From NCBI RefSeq assembly GCF_013170705.1, contig NZ_CP033334.1, positions 2,891,501-2,955,500 on the forward strand: DNA of 64,000 nucleotides, given 5' to 3'. This document shows positions 8,957 through 18,073 of the stretch, in pieces. Each line of letters starts with the position of its first letter. Position 1 is the stretch's first letter. Under the pieces are notes generated by a model that saw nothing but the letters and a program-made list of their open reading frames with translations, ran no database searches and was not told where the DNA came from. The DNA comes from Mesorhizobium loti. GTDB taxonomy: Bacteria; Pseudomonadota; Alphaproteobacteria; Rhizobiales; Rhizobiaceae. The translations under genes were made by a program, and so were the position numbers.

Positions 8957-9035
8957 CGGCCGATTGGGGGCTGGTTGGCGCCTCACGTCAAGGCGCGCGT
9001 ATCCGGCCACGCGCTCAAGGCGCCTCGATTCTTCC

Positions 9036-9992
9036 CTACCAGCCGGGCAGGATCTGGTTCGGTCTCGTCCGCTTCATCTTGGCAAAGGCGAGTGCGGCGA
9101 AGTCGAATGTTCCCGTCTCCTCGCCAAGCGGCACCGAGATGTTGTCCAGGCTCTCCGAGATGTGGCGGGCAAGCGCATCGACGATCTCCGGCCGCGAGGT
9201 CTGGCCGCGCATGATGCCGATGCGGCAGTCGGGCAGGGCGCCGAAACCGTCGGCCTCGCCCAGCACCCGCATGCCGGGCCTGAGCGCGCATTCCGGCAGC
9301 ACCGAGATCGCCAGGCCCGAAAGCACGGCGGCGGTGATGACGGTCGCCGAGAAACTGGTGAACAGGATGCGATAGTCGCGGTTCTGCTGGTCCAGCACAT
9401 CGACGGCGGCGCGCCGCCAGATGCAGTTCGGCCGGCCGAAGGCCATTGGCAGTGTTACCTGTTCATGTGTCGCATGGTTGGCCGAGGTGACCCAAAGCAG
9501 CGGTTCGCGCCGCACCACCTCCGACTGGCCGCGCACATCGTTGTGCGTCACCAGCGCCAGGTCGAGATTGCCGCGCTTGATATGTTCGACCAGTCCCGGT
9601 GTGGGCTCGCAGATGACAGTCAGTTCGACACGCGGATTGGAGCGCGTGAAGCGCGCCATGATCTCAGGCAGGAAACGGTCGGCATAATCGTCCGGCGTGC
9701 CGATGCGGATCGTGCCCTCGAGTCGCTGGTCGTCGAAGGCGGCCAGCGTTTCGCGGTTGAGGTAGAGCAACCGCCTTGCGTAGGAGAGCAGCTTGTCGCC
9801 TTCCTCCGTCAGCCTGTTGCTGCGCCCCTCCTTCTCGAACAGCGGCTTGCCGATCCGCTCTTCCAGCCGGCGCATCTGCATCGATACCGCCGACTGGGTG
9901 CGGTGCACCTCTTCGGCTGCCCGCGTGAAGCTGCCGGTATCGGCGATTGAGATGAAGGTTTGCAACTGATCGAGATCGAGCGGCGCTTTCAT
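9036..9992 (-). CDS. LysR-family transcriptional regulator
   Basis: LysR-type regulator of 318 residues with an N-terminal winged HTH ([36 protein letters not shown], about residues 9-44) and a type-2 periplasmic-binding-like effector domain from about residue 90. It is divergent from the DUF1127 gene at 10,226. The gap contains AT-rich sequence with GGATTAATC near 10,042 where a LysR site would be expected. Effector and targets are not evident; autoregulation is likely by family habit. Confidence 0.88.
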   Translation of the reverse strand: MKAPLDLDQLQTFISIADTGSFTRAAEEVHRTQSAVSMQMRRLEERIGKPLFEKEGRSNRLTEEGDKLLSYARRLLYLNRETLAAFDDQRLEGTIRIGTPDDYADRFLPEIMARFTRSNPRVELTVICEPTPGLVEHIKRGNLDLALVTHNDVRGQSEVVRREPLLWVTSANHATHEQVTLPMAFGRPNCIWRRAAVDVLDQQNRDYRILFTSFSATVITAAVLSGLAISVLPECALRPGMRVLGEADGFGALPDCRIGIMRGQTSRPEIVDALARHISESLDNISVPLGEETGTFDFAALAFAKMKRTRPNQILPGW

Positions 9993-10092
9993 CGGTCTAA
10001 TCCATCATTGATGTTGATGCTAAAGATTAGAAACATTCGTTGGATTAATCAATCGGCCGATGGCAAGTTGGTATCGTCCACATGAAGCCAAC

Positions 10093-10137
10093 GCATGTCG
10101 CCCAAAAGTGGACACCGGTTTTGGGACAACGACATGC
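10093..10137. repeat. Palindromic rhizobial intergenic repeat, copy 2
   Basis: Perfect outer arms GCATGTCG (10093-10100) and CGACATGC (10130-10137), with inner arms CCCAAAA and TTTTGGG around GTGGACACCGG. It shares the AAAAGTGG...CCGGTTTT core of copy 1 and lies in the divergent promoter region between the LysR and DUF1127 genes. Confidence 0.75.
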
Positions 10138-10225
10138 ATCTTTAAAAATGAATCGAAGCCGGAACGGCCGCTGTCGCCAGCGCCGATCGCTTGGCTTTGT
10201 CCGCTCGACTCCGAAGGAGACTGCT

Positions 10226-10516
10226 GTGACCACGATCGATTTCGCCACCGAGACCTCGCGCATCACCTCGCGTCCGGCTGTTGCGATGCGCGTGGCCAAC
10301 ACCGTCTTCAATTTCTACCGCGCCTGGAAAAACCGCCGCGCCTTCTATCGCCTTGGCGAGATGTCGGACGCCGAGCTCGCCGATATCGGCCTGACGCGCG
10401 CCGACCTGCATGTCGCCATCGACGTGCCGTTTGGCCGCGACCCGACGGCGATGCTGCGTGAAATCGCCAGCGATCGCGTGGAGACGATCGAGGATCTTGC
10501 CCGCAAGGTGGCCTGA
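10226..10516 (+). CDS. DUF1127 domain protein
   Basis: Small basic protein of 96 residues with the C-terminal-half DUF1127 signature RAWKNRRAFYRLGEMSDAEL followed by ADIGLTRADL, a short Arg-rich RNA-associated motif common in alphaproteobacteria. Such proteins are linked to RNA turnover, phosphate metabolism and stress in other species. GTG 10226 is preferred to an in-frame ATG at 10082 because GAAGGAGA lies 5 bases upstream and because the longer version would read through the palindromic repeat. It ends before a strong terminator at about 10,620. Confidence 0.85.
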   Translation: MTTIDFATETSRITSRPAVAMRVANTVFNFYRAWKNRRAFYRLGEMSDAELADIGLTRADLHVAIDVPFGRDPTAMLREIASDRVETIEDLARKVA

Positions 10517-10620
10517 TCGGTTGAGTTTCGGCCGCGTTGAACCTTTTCAGGGCTCAGCGCGACCAAAGGTTCTGCAGGCTTCCCACTCCCTGCCGGTTCC
10601 CCGCCGGCCTGCCTGCACGC

Positions 10621-10652
10621 TGCCCGGTCCTCCCAAGGACCGGGCTTTTCTT
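10621..10652 (+). terminator. Rho-independent terminator after the DUF1127 gene
   Basis: GCCCGGTCC and GGACCGGGC pair around TCCCAA, followed by TTTTCTTTTT. A strong intrinsic terminator about 105 bases after the DUF1127 stop. Confidence 0.85.
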
Positions 10653-10689
10653 TTTCCGGCGTGTTCGGAAATGGTTGCCGCCTTGGCGC

Positions 10690-11703
10690 CTACCTGCGAT
10701 CCATATCGCGCTTGAACTGATCGAAGATCGTTTCCACGCCCTTCTGATAGTCGTCGCGCTGCTGGGCGCCGGTCTCGAACATCTTGCCGAACAAATCGTC
10801 GAACGGGTTCCTCGGCCTGCCGCTCGGGTTGGCCTGCGGTTGCGGCGCCTGGCGCGGCTGCGGTGCCTGAGGCTGAGGCGCCGGCTGCCCGCCGCCCAAT
10901 CCTCCCCCGCCGCCCTGCCGCAGCATTTCCTCGAAGATCTTTCCCAGCGGATTGTCACCATACGGGCTCTGCGTCTGCTGGGGCTGCGGTCGGGCTTGCG
11001 GCTGCGGCGCGCCGCCACCAAACATGTCCTGCAGCACCTTGCCGAGCGGATTGTCACCATAAGGGTTGGGCGCTTGCTGCGGCTGGTTTTGCGGTTGTGG
11101 CGTGCCGCCGCCGAACATGTCCTGCAAGACCTTGCCGAACGGGTTGTCCATCGGGTTCTGGGGCGGCGGAGCCTGACGTTGTTGTGGTGCCGGGGCCTGC
11201 ATGCCGCCTTGCCGCATCATCTGCTCGATGATCTCGCCGAGCGGATTGTTGCCGCCGCCGAAACCTCCCGCGGACTGCATCTGATTTGTCGTCTGCTTGA
11301 ACAGGCCGCCCATCACCATCGAGGCGATCGCGGGCAGCATCTGCTGCAGCACCTGCTGGCTGACGCCGCTCGCTTGCGCCGCCTGGCTGGCCACGGCGCG
11401 TGACAGGTCCTTGGACCCGAACAGATGTCCGAGGATGCCGTTGCCTTCATCGACGCCTTGCGGCGAGAACGCCCGGGTCGCGTCTTCGAAATATTTGGCG
11501 TGCTGGCCGCTTGCCATCGCCGTCATGAAGGCGCCGAGACCGTAGGGATCGGCGGTGTTGCGTTGCAACCCCTGCGAAAAGGCCGGCAGCAGTGCTGCGA
11601 CCGCCGCCTGTGTCTGTTGCATCGAAAGCCCATATTGTTGGGCAAGCGCCTGCATGCCGTTGCCGTTCTGGGCCTGGGTCAGCATGTCGAACAAGGTAGG
11701 CAT
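10690..11703 (-). CDS. DUF937 protein with C-terminal amphipathic repeats
   Basis: The N-terminal half (about residues 1-150) is DUF937 (MPTLFDMLTQAQNGNGMQALAQQYGL and a long helical region), which is alpha-helical and of unknown function. The C-terminal half carries five spaced copies of a motif approximating NPLGKVLQDMFGGG, separated by Pro/Gln-rich linkers, giving a low-complexity multivalent tail. The 337 residues exceed simple DUF937 proteins, which lack these repeats. No signal peptide is visible. Gene order: alone, convergent with DUF1127. The role is unknown; a multivalent scaffold is conceivable but is inference. Confidence 0.8.
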   Translation of the reverse strand: MPTLFDMLTQAQNGNGMQALAQQYGLSMQQTQAAVAALLPAFSQGLQRNTADPYGLGAFMTAMASGQHAKYFEDATRAFSPQGVDEGNGILGHLFGSKDLSRAVASQAAQASGVSQQVLQQMLPAIASMVMGGLFKQTTNQMQSAGGFGGGNNPLGEIIEQMMRQGGMQAPAPQQRQAPPPQNPMDNPFGKVLQDMFGGGTPQPQNQPQQAPNPYGDNPLGKVLQDMFGGGAPQPQARPQPQQTQSPYGDNPLGKIFEEMLRQGGGGGLGGGQPAPQPQAPQPRQAPQPQANPSGRPRNPFDDLFGKMFETGAQQRDDYQKGVETIFDQFKRDMDRR

Positions 11704-11792
11704 CGGCTTCTCCTCGTGAATTCCTCGGAAGAGAGCCTAATTCGTTTCAACACTCGATTGAAGCAGCTTCTGCCGCTCCTCAACGCGCGCGG

Positions 11793-13166
11793 TTAATAGG
11801 CGTATTCCATGAACACCGGCTCGATCGAGCCGCCCCAGCGCGTGTGATAGGCCGAAAGCATCTCCTCGGCGCTGGTCGTGCCGCGCGCAACCACTTCGTC
11901 CAAAGTGTTGAGGAACGAGGTCTCGTCGTAGCCGTCACGGTTCTTCTTGGCGCGGTTCTTCAGCCCCGTGCGCGAGATTGCCAGCACATCGCGCGCCATC
12001 TCGCGCAGTGTGGCGTTGCGGAAGGGCGCGGAAATGCCCAGCTCCGGCACCGCGTTTCGCATGGCCAGCACTTCCTTGTAGGTCCAGCTCGAGGTCAACG
12101 CCTCGGCCGCGTCGAGCGCCGCCTCGTCATAGAGCAGGCCGACCCAGAAGGCCGGCAGCGCGCAGATGCGCCGCCACGGGCCGCCATCGGCGCCGCGCAT
12201 TTCGAGGAAACGCTTCAGCCTGACGTCGGGGAACAGCGTCGACAGGTGGTTCGCCCAGTCGCCCATCGTCGGCAGCCCGTCCGGCACTTCGTTGCGCGCG
12301 GCGCCGGCCATGAACTGGCGGAAGGTGATGTGCGTCATGTCGTGATAACGGCCGTCGCGGATGACGAAATACATCGGCACGTCGAGCGCCCATTCGACAT
12401 AGTCGGCGAAACCGAACTCGGGCGAGAAGCAGAATTCGAGCAGGCCGGAGCGCTGGTTGTCGGTGTCGCGCCAGATGTCGCCGCGCCAGCTCTGCAGGCC
12501 GTTCGGCCGGCTCTCGGTGAAGGGCGAGTTGGCGAACAGCGCCGTCGACAGCGGCTGCAGCTTCAGCGAGACCTGCATCTTGCGGCGCATGTCGACTTCG
12601 CTCTCGAAGTCGAGGTTAACCTGGATGGTACAGGTGCGGTACATCATGTCGAGGCCCTTGGTGCCGACCTTGGGCATGTAGCGCGTCATGATCTCATAGC
12701 GCGATTTCGGCATTTTCGGCGTGTCGGCCAGCGACCATTTCGGGCTGCCGCCGAGGCCGAGGAAGCGGATGCCCATCGGTTCGGCGATCTCGCGCACCTG
12801 CGCCAGATGCGCATTGCCCTCGCGGCAGGTCTGATGGATGGTCTCCAGCGGCGCGCCGGAAAGCTCGAACTGGCCGCCGGGCTCGAGCGAGATCGCGCCC
12901 TGGCCCGTCGGCTCGACCAGGCCGATGATGCGGCCGTCATCGATGATCGGGTCCCAGCCCAGCTTTTCCTGCATGCCTTCGAGGATGGCGCGGATGCCGC
13001 GCTCGCCGCCATAGGGCACGGGCGCGTTGCCATCGACATAGAAGGGGAATTTCTCGTGCTCGGTACCGATGCGCCATTTGTCGCGCGGCTTGTTGCCTTC
13101 GGCCAGATGCTCGACGAGTTCGTCGACACCTTCGATCGGCCGGAAATCGGTTGTGTCGCGCGCCAT
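11793..13166 (-). CDS. gshA: Glutamate-cysteine ligase, plant/alphaproteobacterial type
   Basis: First enzyme of glutathione synthesis, joining glutamate and cysteine with ATP. The 457-residue product belongs to the GCS2/plant-type class, unlike E. coli GshA. Visible are WRIGTEHEKFPF (about residues 31-42), EPGGQFELSG, MYRTCTIQVNLDF and FANSPFTESRPNG, all conserved in this class. ATG 13166 is chosen because GGAGGG lies 8 bases upstream; the frame extends two codons further to a TTG. A degenerate palindromic repeat lies directly upstream. gshB is not adjacent. Confidence 0.95.
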   Translation of the reverse strand: MARDTTDFRPIEGVDELVEHLAEGNKPRDKWRIGTEHEKFPFYVDGNAPVPYGGERGIRAILEGMQEKLGWDPIIDDGRIIGLVEPTGQGAISLEPGGQFELSGAPLETIHQTCREGNAHLAQVREIAEPMGIRFLGLGGSPKWSLADTPKMPKSRYEIMTRYMPKVGTKGLDMMYRTCTIQVNLDFESEVDMRRKMQVSLKLQPLSTALFANSPFTESRPNGLQSWRGDIWRDTDNQRSGLLEFCFSPEFGFADYVEWALDVPMYFVIRDGRYHDMTHITFRQFMAGAARNEVPDGLPTMGDWANHLSTLFPDVRLKRFLEMRGADGGPWRRICALPAFWVGLLYDEAALDAAEALTSSWTYKEVLAMRNAVPELGISAPFRNATLREMARDVLAISRTGLKNRAKKNRDGYDETSFLNTLDEVVARGTTSAEEMLSAYHTRWGGSIEPVFMEYAY

Positions 13167-13180
13167 GATCAAGCCCTCCG

Positions 13181-13227
13181 CACATGACCCCAGAAATCGA
13201 TCTTCGATTTTCGGAAAGGATCATGGG
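13181..13227. repeat. Palindromic rhizobial intergenic repeat, degenerate copy 3
   Basis: CATGACCCC and GGATCATG flank GAAATCGATCTTCGATTTTC, giving an imperfect hairpin of the same size class as copies 1 and 2. It lies in the leader of gshA. Confidence 0.5.
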
Positions 13228-13413
13228 CCAAATGAAAATGCTACAGCGTCCTTTGCGCGTCCGAAAGGACGCGCGGCACTGTAGAGCGGCCAGTGGAGCC
13301 GCCGGCGGTAAATGGACGAAATGTCAGTAGCCGATCAAGCGAAAAATCCTGAGCCACAGGTCAAGAGGAATTGAAGGCCACGATCCGCCCTGCCTCTTGC
13401 AAGACATGACATC

Positions 13414-14148
13414 CTACCAGTCTCCGACAGTTGCCTGCATCACCGCAAGTGCCGCCACGGCCGCCGTGTCGGCGCGCAGGATGCGCGGTCCGAGCGGAAT
13501 GGCGGTGACGAAGGGCAGGGCGCGCAGCATCTTGCGCTCGTCATCGGAAAAGCCGCCCTCGGGTCCGACCAGCAGCGCAAGCTTCTTCTCCTTCACCTGC
13601 TGCAGGGCAGGCAGCGGATTGTTGGTCGAGGCGTCCTCGTCGCAGAAGACCAGCCGCCTTTCCTTGTCCCAGCCGGTCAGCAGGCGTTCGAACTTTTCCG
13701 CCTCGCGAACCTCCGGCACCGCCAGGATACCGCATTGCTCGGCGGCCTCGACGACGTTGGCGCGCAGCCGATCGATGGACGGCTTGGCGACTTGCGTATG
13801 CTGGGTGATGACCGGCTGCAGGATGCCCGCACCCATCTCGACCGCCTTCTGCACGAGATAGTCGAGGCGGCCCTGCTTCAGCGGCGCGAAACAGTAGATG
13901 AGGTCGGGCAGTGGCGGCTGCGGCCGCTGCAATGCCAGCACCCTCAGTCTGACCGCCTTCTTCGACTTCGCCGCGATGGCCGCCGACCACTCGCCATCGC
14001 GGCCATTGAAGACCAGGATCTCGGCGCCTTCGCCAAGCCGCAGCACATGCATCAGATAATGGCTTTGCTGCTGGCCGGCGTCGAATTCGGCATCCGCTCC
14101 GAGGTCGTCGGGCACAAACAGGCGTTGCATCTTGTAATTGGCGCGCAT
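13414..14148 (-). CDS. rsmE: 16S rRNA m3U1498 methyltransferase
   Basis: SPOUT-class methyltransferase of 244 residues that modifies U1498 of 16S rRNA. Visible are the N-terminal PUA-like domain beginning [10 protein letters not shown], the [12 protein letters not shown] segment, and the C-terminal knot motifs [13 protein letters not shown] (about 192-204) and [19 protein letters not shown] 14148 gives the usual N-terminus, and an alternative ATG at 14130 is possible. The same frame stays open far upstream across the neighbouring gene, which is an artefact of GC-rich sequence. It lies 31 bases after the upstream unknown gene and may share its mRNA. Confidence 0.92.
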   Translation of the reverse strand: MRANYKMQRLFVPDDLGADAEFDAGQQQSHYLMHVLRLGEGAEILVFNGRDGEWSAAIAAKSKKAVRLRVLALQRPQPPLPDLIYCFAPLKQGRLDYLVQKAVEMGAGILQPVITQHTQVAKPSIDRLRANVVEAAEQCGILAVPEVREAEKFERLLTGWDKERRLVFCDEDASTNNPLPALQQVKEKKLALLVGPEGGFSDDERKMLRALPFVTAIPLGPRILRADTAAVAALAVMQATVGDW

Positions 14149-14179
14149 CGCCGAGGAATGAGCGAGCCGGCCGCCTGCG

Positions 14180-14827
14180 TCAAGCCTCGGCCGATGCATG
14201 CCACACCGGCCGAAAGCCATGCCGCAGGACATTGAGCGTCGTCGCTGGAGTGAGCAGCAAAAGCGTCTTTTCGCCGAGTGAGCCGAAATCAGCGGGCGGG
14301 CCGTAACCGGGGAACGACCAGCGCAGTGCCTTGCCGCCGCGCAAGGCATAGGCTGAACCGCCATCCGCAACCATGGCGCCGTCCGGCAGGCCGCCAAGGT
14401 CTTCAACGGCAACCACAGGCGGCTCGCCCCCCGAGGCCAGCCGCTCCTGGTGCAGCAGCTTGTCGACCTGCGGGGCGCGCGGCTCGGCAATGTCGAAGGC
14501 TTCGCCGAAGCGCTGGACAAACTCCCTGGCCCGTTCGCGCTGGCAGAAAAAGCAGGGGCGGTGTCCCGCCGCCAAGGCCGTAACCTCGTCGAGGAAGAAA
14601 AGCTCGGTCCAGCCGGCCTTGCCGCCGGGCCTGTTGCGGCCCATCGGCTCGCGCCGCACATTGCGGAATCGGCACACGCAGACGATCCAGGCCTGAAGCG
14701 CCCAGCGTTTCTTCAAGAGCGTCCTGGTTTCGGGATCATGGATGATGCCGCGATTGCCGGTGAACAGGCCGCGCTCGGGCACGGCGTGGATGGCGCCGAA
14801 CGGATCGACCCGGTTCTGCAGTGGCAT
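14180..14827 (-). CDS. Conserved protein of unknown function with a CxxC motif
   Basis: The 215-residue product resembles a conserved rhizobial protein that starts [11 protein letters not shown], has [23 protein letters not shown] (about 20-42), [27 protein letters not shown] (about 74-100) and ends without a membrane segment. CFFC could bind a metal or act in redox chemistry, but only this one Cys pair is clear. ATG 14827 is chosen from the conserved start. It is divergent from the amidotransferase gene at 14,916 and precedes rsmE. No function is assigned. Confidence 0.75.
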   Translation of the reverse strand: MPLQNRVDPFGAIHAVPERGLFTGNRGIIHDPETRTLLKKRWALQAWIVCVCRFRNVRREPMGRNRPGGKAGWTELFFLDEVTALAAGHRPCFFCQRERAREFVQRFGEAFDIAEPRAPQVDKLLHQERLASGGEPPVVAVEDLGGLPDGAMVADGGSAYALRGGKALRWSFPGYGPPADFGSLGEKTLLLLTPATTLNVLRHGFRPVWHASAEA

Positions 14828-14915
14828 AGTTCTCTCCTGGGATACGCATCTTGGCTGCTATGCGGGCGGCATGATATCGCTCGTCGCATCATTTTCATGT
14901 CAGCAGGGTTTTGCG

Positions 14916-15614
14916 ATGCGGGTGCTGGTGGTCCAGAACTACGACAATACCGGCCTCGGCCAGGTTGGTGCCGCACTCGCGGAAGCGGGTGCCGATCTCG
15001 ATGTGCGCCTCCCTTACAAGGGCGATCCGCTGCCGCGGGATGCGGCCGGGCACGATGCCATGGTGGTGCTCGGCGGCGGCCAGAATGCGTTGGCCGACGA
15101 TGAATATCCCTATTTCCCGGCCTTGCTCGAACTGACCCGCGATTTTGCCGGCAAGGACCGCGCCGTGCTCGGCATCTGCCTTGGCAGCCAACTCGTCGCC
15201 CGCGCCTTTGGGGGTGAGAATCGCATCGGCGCCGCCAACGAATTCGGCTGGCGCGGCGTGTCGCTGACGCGGGATGCCAAGGCCGATCCGGTGCTGGCTG
15301 AACTGCCGGAAGAATTCCCGATCTTCCAGTGGCACGACGACACATTCGAACTGCCGCAAAACGCCGTACGGCTCGCCGGCAACGATGTCGCCGAAAACCA
15401 GGCGTTTCGTGTCGGCCGCGCCGTCTATGGCTTCCAGTTCCATTTCGAGGCCGATCGGCCGATGGTGAAGAACTGGAGCACCTCCTTCGCCCCCACCATT
15501 GCCGCGCGCCATCCCGACTGGGCCGGCAAGCTCGATGGCGAAATGGCCCGCAACGGACCCGACGCCGATGCCGCCGGGCTGGCCATTGCCCGCGCCTGGG
15601 TGGCGACCATCTGA
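14916..15614 (+). CDS. Class I glutamine amidotransferase-like protein
   Basis: Stand-alone glutamine amidotransferase domain of 232 residues. It has the oxyanion strand VVLGGGQNA (about 49-57), the nucleophile elbow GICLGSQ (Cys near residue 86) and the His region YGFQFHFEA (about 172-180), giving the Cys-His-Glu triad layout. It resembles GMP synthase-like amidotransferases that hydrolyse gamma-glutamyl compounds. ATG 14916 begins at the first strand (MRVLVVQNY); upstream frame without homology is excluded. The substrate is unknown. It is divergent from the unknown gene at 14,180. Confidence 0.85.
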   Translation: MRVLVVQNYDNTGLGQVGAALAEAGADLDVRLPYKGDPLPRDAAGHDAMVVLGGGQNALADDEYPYFPALLELTRDFAGKDRAVLGICLGSQLVARAFGGENRIGAANEFGWRGVSLTRDAKADPVLAELPEEFPIFQWHDDTFELPQNAVRLAGNDVAENQAFRVGRAVYGFQFHFEADRPMVKNWSTSFAPTIAARHPDWAGKLDGEMARNGPDADAAGLAIARAWVATI

Positions 15615-15909
15615 GACACTCACTCGCCAGAGCGAATTTCGAAACAGCCTCTGAGCGTCCATCGCTGCCACGTGACATAATTGGCACGCGGCCGTGAAAC
15701 CGGCTGGGGAAAACCTCTTTCCTTCTTGGCTTGTGTCCGCCCGCCATTCTAGAAGGCGCGCGCTCTGCATCTGAAGTGCAACCGCGATGAACCTTTTGTG
15801 TGACCCGTGCGACACACCCTCGATACAGAACGCGCCTAGAAGCGCGAAATCGTCGAAACTTTGAAGCGAATTCTCCGTTTCAACGCATTGGTAACCGCCT
15901 GGTGCACAG

Positions 15910-16071
15910 ATGCAGAAAGCTCAACAAGAGATGACCTCCGTGAAAGCAGCGCTTCTGTCCTTTGCCATGTTGTCCGCCATCGTGCTTTGCGGTCTCGGCA
16001 TCTATGCCGCCGATGCCGCCAACAACCACAACGCCGTCGACGGCTACGGCGTTACCGCTTCGCTTCGCTAA
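15910..16071 (+). CDS. Small single-span membrane protein, hypothetical
   Basis: A 53-codon frame with one clear hydrophobic segment (LLSFAMLSAIVLCGLGIYAADA, about residues 15-36) and a short polar tail rich in Asn. Possible starts are ATG 15910, ATG 15931 or GTG 15940; none has a strong ribosome site. It ends 36 bases before the convergent phosphatase gene. Such small membrane proteins are common near stress loci, but no family is recognised. The hydrophobic block between polar ends favours a real gene over chance. Confidence 0.45.
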   Translation: MQKAQQEMTSVKAALLSFAMLSAIVLCGLGIYAADAANNHNAVDGYGVTASLR

Positions 16072-16106
16072 AGCCGGCTCGCTGGCGACGCTTCCCGCGG
16101 CGCGGC

Positions 16107-16874
16107 TCAAGCTTCTTTTATTGTCATTTCCAGGATGCGTTTGTCCGCTCCGTCGACGACGAGCGCGGTAAGCATGCCTGATTGCCAGGCAAGCGTGTCG
16201 ACATTGACGCGGTTGGCCATCACTTCGGCCTCGGGGACCGGGGTGTGGCCATGCACCACGATCTTCGGAAACAGGCCGGTGTGATCATGGAAAATGTCGC
16301 GGATCCAGATCAGGTCCTGCGGGCTCTGCTTGTCCAGCGCAATGCCCGGCCTGATGCCGGCATGGCAGAAGAAGAAGTCGCCTGATGTCACCGAGAACGG
16401 CAGCGACCGCAGGAAATCGACATGGCTTTGCGGCACGGCTTCGAGCAAGGCCTGATGTCCGCGTCTCATCGTCTCCGTCTTGCCGAACCAGCTGGCGTCC
16501 GGGGTGAGGGAGACTCCGTAGGACAGCGCCGTCTGGACGCCGCCATAGCGCATGAAGAGCCCTTCCGGTTCAGGGTTTCCCAGAAAATCGAGAAAGCCGA
16601 TGTCGTGGTTGCCGGCCAGCATCAGGTTGCGCGGATCGCGTTCTCGGGCTTCGATCAGAAAATCGATGACGCCCTTGGAATCTGGCCCGCGGTCGACATA
16701 GTCGCCGAGATGGATCACCCGCCAATCGCGAACCGGTTTCCATTCCAGCTCGCTCGCGATCCGCTGGTGCATGGCGGCCAGCAGGTCAAGCCGGCCATGC
16801 ACGTCGCCGATCGCGTAAAGGCGCACATCCTCTGGCCCATGCGCGTCGAGAAAATGGATGCCGGGTTCCGCCAA
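16107..16874 (-). CDS. PP2A-like serine/threonine phosphatase (metallophosphoesterase)
   Basis: Calcineurin-like phosphoesterase of 255 residues with the full signature set: GDVHG (about 23-27), GDYVDRGPDS (about 57-66) and GNHD (about 88-91), followed by a CHAG and HGHTP His motif. These bind two metal ions. It resembles bacterial diadenosine tetraphosphatase/protein phosphatase PrpA-like enzymes. The start appears to be TTG 16874, with GAGG just upstream. It follows lldD by 37 bases on the same strand and is probably the last gene of a gntR-lldD-phosphatase operon. Confidence 0.88.
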   Translation of the reverse strand: MAEPGIHFLDAHGPEDVRLYAIGDVHGRLDLLAAMHQRIASELEWKPVRDWRVIHLGDYVDRGPDSKGVIDFLIEARERDPRNLMLAGNHDIGFLDFLGNPEPEGLFMRYGGVQTALSYGVSLTPDASWFGKTETMRRGHQALLEAVPQSHVDFLRSLPFSVTSGDFFFCHAGIRPGIALDKQSPQDLIWIRDIFHDHTGLFPKIVVHGHTPVPEAEVMANRVNVDTLAWQSGMLTALVVDGADKRILEMTIKEA

Positions 16875-16911
16875 CGCCTCGTGGTCTCCGTGGTCAGGCT
16901 GTCACCGGGCC

Positions 16912-18048
16912 CTAGCGCCGGAGCTGGTCCTTGCCCATGTCGGTGACCAGACGCTTTCCGCACAGCGCCAGCGTGATGTCCATCTCCTTGCGGATGATTT
17001 CCAACGCTTTGGTAACCCCTTCCTTGCCGAGCGCGCCCAGGCCGTAAAGGAATGGCCGGCCGATATAGGTGCCCTTGGCGCCGAGGCAGAGCGCCTTCAA
17101 CACGTCCTGGCCGGAGCGGATGCCGCCATCCATGTGCACTTCTATTCTGTCGCCGACCGTGTCCGCGATCTCTTCCAGCGCCATGATCGATGACGACGCG
17201 CCGTCGAGCTGGCGCCCGCCATGGTTGGAAACCACGATCGCGTCGGCGCCGGTCTTGGCCGCCATCAGTGCATCCTCCTTGTCGAGGATGCCCTTCAGGA
17301 TCAGCTTGCCACCCCAGCGTTCCTTGATCCAGGCGACATCCTTCCACGACAGCTGCGGATCGAACTGCTCCGTCGTCCAGGATGACAGCGAAGAGACGTC
17401 ACCGACACCTTTGGCGTGGCCGACGATGTTGCGGAAGGTGCGGCGCTTGGTGCCGGCTATGCCCAGGCACCAGCGCGGTTTGCTGGCCAGGTCGATGATG
17501 TTGGCCAGCGTCATCTTGGGCGGCGCCGAAAGCCCGTTGCGGACATCCTTGTGTCGCTGGCCGAGGATCTGCAGGTCGAGCGTCAGCACCAGGGCCGAGC
17601 ACTTTGCCGCCTTCGCCCGGTCGATCAGGTCGAGCACGAAATCCTTGTCGCGCAGCACATAGAGCTGGAACCAGAACGGTTTCTTCGTTACCGAGGCGAC
17701 ATCCTCGATCGAGCAGATGCTCATCGTCGACAGGGTGAAGGGCACGCCGAATTCCTCGGCCGCCCGCGCCGCCAGCATCTCGCCGTCGGCGTGCTGCATG
17801 CCGGTCATGCCGGTTGGCGCCAGCGCCACGGGCATCGACACTTTCTCCCCGATCATGGTCGATTCCAGCGAGCGGTTGCTCATGTCGACCAGGACGCGCT
17901 GGCGGAACTTGATCTTCTGGAAGTCTTCTTCGTTGGCCCGATAGGTGCTCTCGGTCCAGGCGCCGGAATCTGCATAGTCGAAGAACATCTTGGGCACGCG
18001 CCGGCGGGCGAGATCCTTGAGGTCTGCGATGGTGAGAATGTCGCTCAT
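16912..18048 (-). CDS. lldD: FMN-dependent L-lactate dehydrogenase
   Basis: Alpha-hydroxy acid dehydrogenase of 378 residues that oxidises L-lactate to pyruvate with FMN and passes electrons to the membrane quinone pool. Visible are the N-terminal FDYADSGAWTE, ALAPTGMTGMQH, FQLYV and the active-site SNHGGRQLDGA (about 267-277), whose His is the catalytic base, followed by DGGIRSGQDVLKAL for phosphate binding. Length and motif order match LldD; glycolate or mandelate oxidation is a less likely alternative. It lies 25 bases after the FadR-type regulator that probably controls it. Confidence 0.92.
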   Translation of the reverse strand: MSDILTIADLKDLARRRVPKMFFDYADSGAWTESTYRANEEDFQKIKFRQRVLVDMSNRSLESTMIGEKVSMPVALAPTGMTGMQHADGEMLAARAAEEFGVPFTLSTMSICSIEDVASVTKKPFWFQLYVLRDKDFVLDLIDRAKAAKCSALVLTLDLQILGQRHKDVRNGLSAPPKMTLANIIDLASKPRWCLGIAGTKRRTFRNIVGHAKGVGDVSSLSSWTTEQFDPQLSWKDVAWIKERWGGKLILKGILDKEDALMAAKTGADAIVVSNHGGRQLDGASSSIMALEEIADTVGDRIEVHMDGGIRSGQDVLKALCLGAKGTYIGRPFLYGLGALGKEGVTKALEIIRKEMDITLALCGKRLVTDMGKDQLRR

Positions 18049-18073
18049 GATGGTCCCCGCTTGATCGAAATGA

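Noticed and set aside
13414..14661. Long N-terminal extension of rsmE
   Set aside because: The extra 170 codons are Arg/Ser-rich out-of-frame reading of the neighbouring gene; rsmE similarity begins at 14,148.
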